A DNA stretch of 64,000 nucleotides from Guillardia theta CCMP2712 (lineage: Eukaryota; Cryptophyceae; Pyrenomonadales; Geminigeraceae): contig NW_005434667.1 of assembly GCF_000315625.1 (NCBI RefSeq), positions 220,026 through 284,025 of the forward strand, written 5' to 3'. The notes below the pieces were generated by a model. It saw only the letters and a program-made list of their open reading frames with translations. It searched no databases and was not told where the DNA came from. Numbering within the stretch: the stretch's first letter is position 1; every line of letters begins with the position of its first letter. Both the position numbers and the translations under genes were made by a program. Below, one piece after another: positions 11,340 through 21,995 of the stretch.

Positions 11340-14300
11340 GTCAGAACAAAACAAGAGCGCAAGGTCATGTTAGTTTGCAGATATGATGGCTGTGAACATT
11401 TGCAGTTCATATGATTTGATTCGCAATAGGAAAGATGCGCAGCGGGTTGGAGAGCCACGAAGAGGGCGGATGTCAGGAAGAGATGCGGGTCATCAGAACT
11501 CCATGAAAGGTCAAACCGAGCCACACTAAACATCATACATCATAAAAGTAAGTGCCATCGAGAAGTCAATGTGAGAAGAAGACGAAGTCATGAAGACTTT
11601 AAAGATGAGTGAGCGTAGAGGGCCGCTTGAGGCACAACAAGGTTATGAGGGTTCGGAAAGAGGGAAGAAACCAGACAGCTGAGGAACAACAAGTAATATA
11701 GGGTGCCGTGGAGATCTCCAATAAATCGGAGCAATAAGATAAAGAAGGGGAGCAGAACGGATAGAACAAGTTCTTGTTTCTACGAAGCCGTACCAACAAA
11801 GCAATGACAGACAAAAACGGAGCACTGTAGAGAAGAAATCGGATTCAGAGAATGGGGATGGATAGAAGGATACAGATAAATTAAGGAATGTGTTGCTAAA
11901 AATGATACGATGACGATAACCAAGTGATAAAGCAGAACGTGGGGAGCAGACGAAGATGAAGCGGAACGGTGTGTCAGGCATGCGGTACGAGAACATTTCG
12001 TTTCGCTCCAGACGAGGAGAGGATCTAGCCTGCATGGAAGCAGGTAGAGAGGCATAAGGAGGACTGCGAGCAAGGCAGGGATGAGCGTGTGGGCGTAAGA
12101 TAAAGCAGAAGCAGCGGCATAAATGCTTGCATGCAGCCATGGGCGCAGGGGTCTTGTTTGGGAAGCGGCTCGTGAGGAAGTAGAGGGGGTGGGGGGGTGG
12201 GGGTATAAAGGGAGATGTGAAGAACGGGGGTGGGGATGACGATGGGTTTCTACGACTGGGTAGGGTGGTCAATAGTTCATCCAGGGTGGGGTATGTGCAG
12301 ACGCAAACAGGGGGTAGTCAACGTGAAAGAGAAGCCATCGCATCGTAGAGTGTGCAAGTACCGCTAAATCTGAAGGGATGTCACTATAGTAATGACGTTG
12401 GTACATCCGCCTGAATGTGGTGCGGAGTATCCCATGGGGGGTCATCTTTTGATGGGGGTGAGGGTGGGGTAACTTTGTACACTCTGTCCATGTTTGGGGT
12501 ACTGCATAACGGCGTAAGCGAAGGGGTAAGGTGGGGTGGAGTGGTGGGCTTTGAGGAGACCCGGGGGGGCGGATCTGGTGGGATGGATAGAGGCATTTGA
12601 ACTAAGGTCAATTATTTGTGTCTAAAATTTGAAAATAAGTCGACATATATTCAAATACGTGCCATAATCGGGAAGTGAAGTTGAGTGATACTTTCCAAAA
12701 CGGCCTCCCACTTATTTTAGTCAAAGTAAGGCTTGAATTTCGTCGATTCAAAAATAAGTAGATGCAGTTGACCCCTATTGGAAAATATGTCCAACCTATT
12801 GAGGTTCATCAATCACATGTACCCTCCCACCCGAGAGAATAGAATTTCACGACGAATGGTAGGGTACTTTGACGTACCCTACCCTTGTCGAGAAGACTTT
12901 GTAAACAATTTTTGACCACCCCTTCCTTTTATGTATGTGGGGATACCACCCCTATACACCCTCTTGACATTATGGACCCATGAATTTTCATTGTTCTGGT
13001 TGTTTCACAAGAAATACCCCTTTCAAAGACTAGCATGATTGGGAACATAATGGGGTCATGTCTGATGGGTAGGTACCCCCACCCCAAAATATGTCGGTGT
13101 AAACCGCCTCCTTCTTAAAAAGAGAAAAAAAAATCTAACGAGGCGCAGATGGGGCTCATAACCGATGGGATCGGACGCTGACGTCCCGGAGTCCCACTGG
13201 GCCACTGCCGGCCCGGCGGCCACGGTCCGGGACCGTTCACCGTTCGCTCCGAGCCGGGCCCGGACTCCTCAGGCTCGCCCCGCCGGGCTAGCCTTGCAGG
13301 AATGCCGCCGCGGCCGCATTACACTCGGCACGGTCTTGGGCAACTCGACCTTAGTTGTAACAAGACACCTTGTCACGGGCCGGCCCCGGGGAACTTCCGA
13401 GTTCGGAACTCCGGCGGAACTTGTGATTGATCCCATGATCGCCTGACCATGCCAGGCGGATTGACCAGGGGGGGGCGGGGTGGGGGGGGGGGGAGGGGGG
13501 GGGGGGCTGCCGCAGTGCCGCACGGTGCGGCACTCAGCTGAGCCGCGTGACCGCGGCCCCGGCGGCGGCGGCCGTGCGGCCGGCAGTGCCGGGCCGTGGC
13601 CCACCGTGCGGCCCGCCGGGAGGCTTCGGAAGTTCAGTGGAGACTCGATAGAAGGGGGTACCGCAACGTCGGTAGGCATGTAAAGGGTGGTGGGGTGGTG
13701 CAAGGGGTGTAATTTGCTTGATTCAATAAAATATGTGGATTTGGGAATAGAATATGGAGCGACTTCTATGTGAGGAGAGAGTTTTTTGTGCGAAAGTGTT
13801 TTCAATTTATAGTTTACTGCTGAAGATCCTTTGAGAAGTTGTTGGGGTTATTGTGACGCGGCGAGACCCTACGAACCTCTTGAAAGATGGCGGTGGAGGC
13901 GACTAGGGCGAGGAGGGAGGGAGGAGGAAGGGGATGCGAGGAGGAGAACGGAGCAAGATTCATCGAGTCACTGACAACAGCACAGAGAGACAGATAGGCA
14001 AACGGATGTAGCAACGTGCTGACAGCAACAAGACGAGCAAGAGGATGGGAATGGGTCATAGAGGGACACGGGGGGACGCGGGGGGCTGGCGATGAATGTG
14101 TCACATGGTTAAGAGTTGTTGACAAGAGACAATGGGTGCATATTGTATCCATGATGTCATGACAAGCACTCACAGCATGCTGAGGTTCGAAAGTATGCGA
14201 ACATCGATTGGGTACAAAATGAGGAACCGTCGGTAGTGGCAGTTGAAGAAATGAGGCAGAAATGAAGGTAGAAATTGAGTACACTCAGGAGTATAGCTGC

Positions 14301-14419
14301 TGAGAATGTCACAAAGCAATTCCACCTCGCGTATTTCAGGGTATCTGTGATAACAATTGGATGATAAAGAAAGAAACTCCATTGATTCTGAAAATGCTTA
14401 TAACGTTTGCGCGGCAGAC
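11340..14419. other. Gene-poor region between serine fusion gene and NDK gene
   Basis: Three kilobases without a convincing gene; open frames on both strands have low-complexity or unstructured translations. Contents in order: purine-rich sequence to about 12170; G-rich, GGGGT-repeating tracts at 12180-12600; an AT-rich block with scattered CCCC/GGGG words at 12600-13140; the GC-rich island at 13150-13640 listed separately; a short GGGGTGG-rich strip to 13720; then mixed sequence up to the NDK start. The block may be a decayed repeat insertion (inference). Confidence 0.5.
13150..13640. other. Very GC-rich island with poly-G run and palindrome
   Basis: This stretch is far richer in G+C and CpG than the flanks. 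It includes an almost pure G run of about 40 bases (13468-13506) with G-quadruplex potential and a perfect 10-base inverted repeat around one base at 13514-13534 (AGTGCCGCAC g GTGCGGCACT). Translations in all frames look like composition artefacts, so no gene is called. It shares the word TGTGATTGATCCCAT (13422-13436) with one mismatch with the second island at 23284-23298. Confidence 0.55.
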
Positions 14420-15393
14420 ATGTCAAAACTGGTTATCATCTGCCTGGCCGCAGCACTGCTGGTATCTCATCTTGTCCTCCAGAAGCGAGTCTTGACTCAA
14501 TTGACAGGCATGCGGCGCTCATGCTTTGAACACGGAAGGCTTGGTCATGAACCTGAGAGGAGGGAAAGCGGAGGGGGTGAAATCGATGCCGTCCGTGGTC
14601 ACTTGGATGCCAGCCAAGGGAGGCAAGCAGGGAGACGATGTCGAGCGCATGAGGGGAGGAGGAAAGCTTCGCCTTGAGCGAACGTTTGCCATCATCAAGC
14701 CAGATGCCGTTGCAGCTGGCAAGGCGCAGGAGATGAAGGACATCATTACTGCCTCGGGCTTCAAGATCGTCAAGGAGAAGAGGACAAGGCTGTCTGAGAA
14801 GCAGGTCCGAGCCTCCGCTGACTTCCCTCCTTCCAGTCTCCCTCCCTCTCCTTGACACGCTCACATGACTACAGGCCAAGGAGTTCTACGAGGAGCACAA
14901 GGAGAGGCCGTTTTACTCATCCTTGGTTCAGTTCATGACTGGCGGAGATTGCATCATCTTGGTGTTGCAGAAGGAGAATGCGATCAAGGGATGGAGAGAG
15001 CTGATGGGCCCAACCAACTCCTTGAAGGTGCTGCAGCAAGATCCTCGTCTTCCCTCACCTGCCTGCCTACCTCCCTCGTTCCTCCCTTCGAGCCCGTCTC
15101 TCCTGCCCTCCCTCCCTCACGTTTCTTAAAGGCAAAGACTGAGGCCAAGGATTCCTTGAGGGCCAAGTTCGGCACTGATGGCAGCAAGAACGCATGCCAT
15201 GGAAGGTCTGCGATCCTGCAAGCGGGTGCCTCGTCCTAACGGACCTGCAGTGACTCTCCCAAGAGTGCCCGACGGGAGATCCGCCTCATGTTCGGCATCC
15301 TCGAGTGGATCCAGGTACTCGTCTCGTGCAGCATTATCTCATCGCTGAGCGGCCCGCCAGGTCGTCATCCCCTTCATGAAGTTCTTCTGGTGA
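14420..15393 (+). CDS. Nucleoside diphosphate kinase-like protein with signal peptide (multi-exon)
   Basis: Predicted gamma-phosphate transfer enzyme of the NDK fold, routed into the secretory or plastid pathway. The first exon starts at ATG 14420. A phase-0 intron (GTATCT at 14462 to CAG at 14507) joins it to give [20 protein letters not shown], a classic signal peptide, followed by [17 protein letters not shown]. The NDK domain starts [12 protein letters not shown] (about 14680) and continues over further introns with [34 protein letters not shown], and NACHGSDS, the last assembled across an intron near 15207-15249. The active-site His and the surrounding Lys, Tyr, Arg and Asn residues are all present. 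The last exon ends [10 protein letters not shown] before TGA 15391-15393. The gene is convergent with the next gene, 29 bases apart. Whether it is secreted, ER-retained or plastid-bound cannot be decided here. Confidence 0.85.
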
Positions 15394-15422
15394 GGGAGGA
15401 GCTACCTTTGGGCTGGTCCCCG

Positions 15423-18400
15423 TCAATCTTTGGACGCCTCGTCCGTTGGCTCGAAGTCGACCTGCAGGTCAGGTCACCGTGAGCTCCGAATGAAAGACGG
15501 CGTTTCTCCCTCCCCTTACCTTGCGAAAGCCGCTGTACAAGCCGAACAGCCCTGATTGTCCTTGACTCCCGCCCTTCCTCATGCAGTCGTGTGGGACGGA
15601 CTTGGCGCTGACCTTGGCTGCGACCTGAGGTTCAGACCGCAAGCATGAGACCAGAGACGCGCTCACCTTGCCCCCTCGATTCCTTCACCGGCAGCTCTGA
15701 CACGCCCTTGTGCTTGGCTAAGCTGACCATCTCCGCCAGCTTCTTCTGCTTCAGCGCGTGCATCACCCTCCCGTGAAACATTCTTTCTTCCTGCTCCTCC
15801 ACTTCCGACTGCGAGTCAGAGGTCCTGGGAATGGAGGCGATGCGCGTGAGCCCCCTGCTCCTCCCGTCTCCTAGCGGGTGCTCCCTGTGCGTCGCAGAGC
15901 ACCCACAGCCTTCGGTGCTATCGAGGATGCTGTGCTGGTGCGGCAGGTTGCAGACTTTGCGGCAACTGGGGTAGCGGCAGGGGTTGAGGCAGAGAGCTTG
16001 CTCACACATGTGAACTTCAGTCCCGTCCTCGTGCTGCAGATGATGATCTCCGCGCTTCGGACCGCACGCGCACAATTTCCTGCATCCCTGCTTCTCACAT
16101 CGCTCAGCGCACTTGTCGCTTCGCCTGCATAAATTTGTGAGTTGCGAACCAGATCGAGGTGGTGGGATGGCCAGACTCACTCCTCCTCTCTCCCTCGGGT
16201 CGCCACCGGCTTGTCGTGCTTACCGCAGCAGTCATGCGGGCCTGGCAACGGTCGTCACAGTCACCAGCGTGGGTTTCCCGCTCTCACCAGCGTGCGTTGT
16301 GCAACCAGGAGGGATCATGACGGAGCAAGACTTCTTCCTCCTCGCCTTCGTCCTGCCTTCAAACATCTCCCACACACAGGGCTCCTCCTTCTCGCACAGG
16401 GCTCCGCACTGGTGCTGATTCTCGCACAAGTGCCGAGGGGTCTCGTGGAAGTGGTTTGACGACGCGCAGAAGGAGGAGCAGAGGTTGTAGGCCGAGAACA
16501 TGCAGGGGTGGCGGCAGCCGTCGCTCTCGTCGCAGACGCAGGCATGCGGGAGCGAGCGATCTCGCACGCACGTCAGCATGCAGCCGAAGGCTGTGCAGAC
16601 CCCCGTGCACTCGTGGAACATGTTGCACTTGTGCAGGCTGCTGATCGGTGAGGCGGGCTCGGAGGGCTCGCCGGGCTGGTGGGCATGGAAGTGATCCTCG
16701 TTATCGCACTGACGCGCACAGAACGGGACGCTGCCCTCGCGGTCAGACCCCAGCAGCCTCCCAGCAGCCGCGCGTTCACTGACCTGCAGATCTCCGAGCA
16801 CCCGAGGGTGTCGGCGTTGAGGCACTTGTGAACGTCGTGCTCCTTCTCTCTCGAGAGCGAGCACGTTAGCTTGCATCCTGGGGCGCTGCACTGCTCGAGG
16901 CAGGGATGAGGCTGCCCGCACAGATGGACGCAGTCCTCCTCCTCGCTATGGAAGTGATTCGAGGAGGCGCAGATCAGCTTGCAGTCCTGCAGGCGCAACA
17001 ATCGTCAGCTCCTTTACAGCACAGACCCCCGCCGACCTTGACGCTGCAGATGCTCATGCAGCCTCTCACGCTCGCTTGCTCGCAGTGGTGCTCGTGTTCG
17101 AACTCACGGTCACCGATACAGGTTGAGTCGCAGCCGGGTGAGCGGCAGCTGGCCTGGCAGGGATGCTTGTTGCCGCAGTGGTGAACCGCGTCCTCCTCCA
17201 GGTCGTGATGGTGGTTGGAGCTCGAGCACTTTTCCACACACCCCTGCACGAAACAAGGTTTGGTGCACCCCTCCTTCGACCCGCAGTAGTGCAGCTCGTG
17301 CGTCGGCTCTCCTCGCTCGGTCACGTGGATGCAAGGCTCACCGCAGATGCAGAGGAACTTACACGGGTGAGGCTTTCCGCAAGTATGAATGACCGTCGAG
17401 TCTTTGAGGCCATGGAAGTGATCCATGATGCAGCAGCGCCTCTTGCAGGAGCTCACGCTGCATGTCTCGCTGCAGCGGTTGTCCCCGCACGAGTGCACCA
17501 TCTTGCTCCTGTGCATGAACCTGTTGCAGCGCTTCTGGCATCCCATCGCCCCGCATGCAGCTCCGCAACGTCTCAGCGTCTGTTCTGGCCGAACTCTTCG
17601 CTGAGGGGTCCAGAAGCCGACATGGTAGCGACACTCGAGGGACCACTTGGCGAGGAGGTGGGAGAGGTTCACGTAGTCCTTGGTCAGGATCTCACTCGTC
17701 TTGTCGTGCGCGTGCAACTTCATCTCGCTGTCTGCCGCTAGGTAGAACTCACCGCACAGCGTGCATCGCTTCACGACGCTCCTCGCCGGGTAAGACAAGG
17801 ACGTCAGCGTCTTCTTGGTCAGGAGGCCGATGCATTTGAGCTTGTCTTGTATGCCGTACTGAAGTCCGATCACAATCTCTCGCTCTGGCGCCATGATCCT
17901 CATCCGCTGCAGGTCAGACTGACGAGGAATCTCATGTCAGGCACTGAAAGCACGCCTGCCTCTGACCTCACCTCCTTCTCCCCCTTCATTTGTCGGAACG
18001 TTTGTTGGTCGTTCTTCTTTCTCCACTCCTCAAAGAAGACGTACTCGCGGTCGTGGCTGGTGATGATCGACAGGGACGTGAAGGTGCTGTCGTCATGCAT
18101 GCCTGCCACCCCCACCAGACTCTCATCCGCCTCGAAGATGAACGTCTCCTCTCGGATGGCTCTCAGATAGTCCGTCTCGGGGATGTGCCCGTGCTTGCCC
18201 TGCGTGAACCTCAGGAGGCACATGTGAGGTCAGGTGATGGTACCAGTCGACGATCTCCCTCTACGATCTCCCCGTCCACCACCATCTCGTAACGGAGCTG
18301 CACTCCTAGAATACAAGGCAGCAGAGGCTGCCCGATGACGGTCATCGACACTACCCGACAGCACTCGATCTGCTTCTCCGAGCGCTGCCACTCCACATTG

Positions 18401-19740
18401 GCATACAAGTACTCGCAATCCACGTCCGGCCCGTCCAGCTCGCTCCACTTGGGTTTTCCTACGGTGCAGTGGACGTACTTCTTCTCGTCCACGCGGGGAT
18501 CGAACAAGTGTAGGGGAGAGTGCTGCTTCTCAACGCGACATCCCCACTTCCACCCCGCGTTGGCGCGTAAGTCCGGTGCTGAGTGATACAGCGAGTTCTC
18601 GAACCCGACGGCTCCGCAGCAACTCCACCAGACTCCTCCAGCCTTGGAGCGGAAGACCGAGCCCGGATGAAAGTTGCAGGTTGCCGGCGCTGATTTCAGG
18701 TCGAGGGTGTCGTAGAGGACTCCGCACTTGGAGCACAAGAACTTGGAGGTGGAGTGCTCGCTGACCTTGCAACCGGGAGCTTCGATCTTGGTGCTTCTGC
18801 AACATGACCAGATCCCAGTGTGGATGTCGGACTGAATGAGCTTGACCATCTCTTCTGACGAGACCTGCTGGTTCCTGACATCTTCCACGTCCTGTATTCC
18901 AAGTTTCTTGAAGGAATGTCGTATCGGGTAGATCCTGTCGGCGGACGTCAGCATCCTTTTCAACCTCGCCTCTTCTCGCTTCAGCGCCTCCTCGCTCCGT
19001 GAGCTCGGACGAGACGGAGCTTTGAGAGGAAGGACAGCGTCGGTCTCGTACTGGAAGCTGAGGTCGTCAAACCCTGATGGAGGATTCGACGGTGCTGCTT
19101 GATGGCCCGACAGATCAGGACTGGCTCCCTGGAGTAGCTCATCAGAGAACCATAGCACCAGGAGCACAGCAGCACACCTTGCTCACTGACTCCCTCGAGG
19201 ACTTCCGGAGAGCTAGAGAGGCTGTCCTCGGACGATCAGACCGACTGCCGCAAGCATGAAGTCAGCACAAGTCGGACTCAGAGCAAGGACACGTTGGTGA
19301 GGGACTGAGGGTCAGCAAGGAGAGCCATCACCTTCTTGTCTGCTGGTCGATGTTGGTGGTCCTGAAGAGGTCGAGCTCCTCCTGCAGGCTCAGTTGACTC
19401 TTGCTCCCCCTCCTCCTCCCATGCCGCAGCATCATCGCCTGAATGGACCTAATGTCCGAAATCCAGGGAGGTTCTTTCACTCGAACTAATACCCCGCTGA
19501 ACTAAACCTGAGGCCATGGGTCTTAGATGCAGGGAGGAACGACATGGGGGCGGGAGAGTCGAGGACGATGAAGGCAGGCAGGCAGACAGGCAGGCAGAGG
19601 CAGAAGCAACGAAGAGTGAGGAGAGAACAGATCGGGGTTGATGGTTGAGCTTTTATTCTCACCTGCTCATCGCATTGCTTCAGGTGACGCCTCTCCCATC
19701 TCTCGTACAAGACCAGCCAACGAAGAGTAGCAGATGTCAT
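15423..19740 (-). CDS. Large Cys/His-rich repeat protein, putative zinc-binding (multi-exon)
   Basis: Function unknown. Starts at ATG 19738-19740 (MTSATLRWLVLYERWERRHL) with a donor GTGAGA soon after; ends VDFEPTDEASKD before the stop at 15423-15425. The N-terminal part has two WxCC zinc motifs: GIWSCCRSTKIEAPGC (about 18800) and CNFHPG...VWWSCCG (about 18620-18680), resembling CHORD-like knuckles. A middle stretch REIVIGLQYGIQDKL (about 17830-17880) precedes the main feature. From about 17600 down to 15900 there are at least seven tandem units of the form C-x3-C-x4-C-x3-C, then a loop with H-x-H, then H-x-C-x3-H-x-C-x3-C-x3-GC-x3-C. Such spacing resembles NFX1-type or VWA/RING-associated Cys-rich repeats, but I cannot assign a family. 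There is no signal peptide or membrane segment, so it is probably cytosolic. It shares an 89-base divergent spacer with the next gene. Confidence 0.75.
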
Positions 19741-19829
19741 CACTCGCCTTGTTCTTGGTATTTCATGTCTGAATTTGGTTCTGGTGACTCTGCGAATAGA
19801 TTCTATTCCCTTCTCTAGCAGCAGGATGG
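19741..19829. promoter_or_regulatory. Compact divergent promoter region
   Basis: Only 89 bases separate the start codon of the minus-strand Cys/His-rich gene from that of the plus-strand small membrane protein. Both 5' UTRs and any core promoter must lie in or overlap this segment, which is moderately AT-rich. No known eukaryotic box stands out. The call rests on the two start codons, so it is inference. Confidence 0.4.
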
Positions 19830-20694
19830 ATGCTTCCTGCTCCGACGGAAGCAGGCAGGATGTATGAGATCAGGGCGAGGGCCATCAGTAGGCGATGCAG
19901 GAACTCCCTCCTCGCTCGCGGCACAATCCGAAACAGAGCAACGGCGCTACGCAGCACCCAAGGGGATAAGGAGCCCGCCGACCTCTACGAGGGGCTTCGC
20001 GAGAGGATCGTCAGCAAGTATCTCGACGAATTCCCGGCTTACTCTGCAGAGAACGATGCAGAACTTTTGAAGTGAGCGCTCGTGTCTCTTTGACAATTTG
20101 CCTCCTTCCCCTTCTCTCACGCTCGTTCGCTAGTACTCGTGCACTGGAAGCGATCAAGAGGGCTGAAGAGAGCTTCTCTCAAAATCTCTGTATTGCTGTG
20201 CCTTGTCGTGGTGTGATATGATATCCATGACACTGCAAACAGCTGAAGACAGCGATGATGTGAGCTCGGAGTCGAGCTCAGACGAAAGAACATTTGCATT
20301 CTTCACGAACCCAAAGACGCAGCAGGCAGCGGCGGAGTAAGTTGCTCGAGTGCTGAAGAGACACTCAAGTTTCCTTACCATGTGCCGCCAGCTACGTGTG
20401 GGACAGGGAGATCAAGCGACTGGTCAGCAAAGAGAAGTCAGCTGACGACAAAGGTATGCTCTCATTCGGATGCTAACACGAGCAGATCGACCGCTGACCC
20501 CTTGCTCAAGGGAAGCTCGTCATGACATTAGCCAACATCTTCATTTTTACTCCGATTGCATGGGGTTTCATTTCTCAAGTGAGCTACCTGCCTCGGGATG
20601 CTGGATTGTTATGAGGATGTAGGTGCCGACCCGCGAGATCAACGAGGTCTACCAGTACGTGAAAGGGGTACGGACGTGTACAACATGCATCTAA
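19830..20694 (+). CDS. Small membrane protein with mitochondrial-type leader (multi-exon, unknown)
   Basis: I do not recognise this gene. The first exon from ATG 19830 gives an Arg-rich N-terminus (MYEIRARAISRRCRNSLL follows the first residues), typical of a mitochondrial presequence. ADLYEGLRERIVSKYLDEFP comes next. Later exons give an acidic Ser stretch (about 20240-20285), FAFFTNPKTQQAAA, YVWDREIKRLVSKEKSADD (about 20392-20450), and one hydrophobic segment, MTLANIFIFTPIAWGFIS (about 20521-20575), then VPTREINEVYQYVKG and a stop at 20692-20694. Introns are 60-100 bases with good GT/AG ends. Size, leader and single membrane span would fit a mitochondrial inner-membrane subunit or assembly factor, but that is a guess. 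Its 3' end faces the PH-domain gene 77 bases away. Confidence 0.6.
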
Positions 20695-20771
20695 ATCCTG
20701 ACTGGTGCATGATCAGATACTCACGGAATTCTTCAATCAAAATCAGTTCTAGAAGGCTAAATAGAATGCTG

Positions 20772-21995
20772 TCATCGATCACTACCGTTCAAGCGTAGTT
20801 CCAGATCTATCGCTTTGCTCTTCGGCGTCCAGATTTGACGTGGCTTGTCCCTTGCTAGAGAGATGAAGTTGTCATAGTCATGAGACTGCAAAACCCCGGC
20901 CTCTGCACTCAGAGTCAAGGTGTGGTCCAGCTGATCCGCGGCAAGTGAAAAGGCCTCCATCAAAGCTTCTTGCCAGCGCGATGTATCATTAGATTCCTCT
21001 GTTTTCAACATGATTGTACGACTTCCTATCAAAACTTTGATCACGTTTGCACTCTTCCTGGACTTTTTGACGCATATTCCTGCATTCAGATCAATGCGAT
21101 ACCTACTGTTTGTTAAGTCATTGCAATCGGTATCATCATCGTAGCAGATGAGCATTCCGGGAACAATCACAAAGAAATGTCTAGTCCAAGAACCTCTCGA
21201 AATGGAGGGAAAACATGACAGTCTATTTCCTGTCCACAACCATCCCGACAGAATGATCCGAGGTTTGGGATCATCCACCTCTTGAGTAGTTTTCCCATAC
21301 GTGACATCGTTGAGGCTTTCAAGCTCCTCTATCTCAGAGAAATCGTCGATCTTCCGGTGAGATGGTTTGGCCTCGCTGATTTCGGATGAAACAGCTGGAC
21401 GCTCTTCATTCGAGGAGGTTTGCTCAACAAAAGCAGAGGCGAGGTTCTGTTTGACTACATGATCAACTTCAGCATCAACCATGCCTCGAGCATAAGCTGG
21501 TTCTTCAGTCAATGCATCAGATGCTTGGCAGCTACTCATGGACGAGACTGCATTTTCTTCCAAAGTTTGAAGTTTGATCTCTTGGGTTTCATCGACCTGG
21601 GAGCTTTCTGGTGACGTGGTGCTACTAGATACCTGCTCATCAAGTCATCATATCTGCATTCATTCCGTGATTCAACAGAGACGCACCTTGCCTATTCGAT
21701 TCATAATTGTTTGCAGTTCTTTGCTCGGATCAAGTTTGTCTTTCATCTTCGATTCACTTGGAATGCTTGATTTGTTCTGATGAGGCAGTAGGCGATCTTG
21801 AATGCTCGGTCTACCTGCAGGGCGTTGAAGAATCCTTGGTGATTGCAAGTCTTTGAAGAATTCAAGCCTGTCCTTGAGTAATTGACTTGTGCGGGGAGAA
21901 TCCTTCACATCCAGATTGTACCCAATGTCCGCATTGAGCTTCCTCGGAGTTTTCACCATGCAGGTTTCTTCCCAAAATCTCTCTGAATCTGACAT
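20772..21995 (-). CDS. PH-domain protein (two exons)
   Basis: Likely peripheral membrane or signalling adaptor. The first exon (21995 to about 21690) encodes a charged, probably disordered N-terminus starting MSDSERFWEETCMVKTPRKL. A short intron (about 21639-21690, GTGCGT...GAGCAG) leads to a Ser/Thr/Glu-rich stretch. The PH domain lies at about 21265-20910: ILSGWLWTGNRLSC, the basic WTRHFFVIVPGMLICYDDD, VKVLIG-type strands, and the C-terminal helix with the invariant Trp in DTSRWQEALMEAFSLAAD. The C-terminal 40 residues have no recognisable domain. Lipid specificity cannot be read off. No signal peptide or membrane span. Confidence 0.8.

Noticed and set aside
11643-12272. 209-residue minus-strand frame with hydrophobic stretches
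   Set aside because: Composition is that of pyrimidine-rich DNA read as Ser/Pro/Phe; no conserved motif and poor start context.
12420-13100. GGGTAGGGT-like words considered as interstitial telomere repeats
   Set aside because: Units are irregular, not a tandem array of one 6-8 base unit, and mixed with other G-rich words.
13165-13446. Open frames in the first GC island
   Set aside because: Frames are open on both strands because GC-rich DNA lacks stops; residues are Arg/Pro/Gly/Ala without motif.
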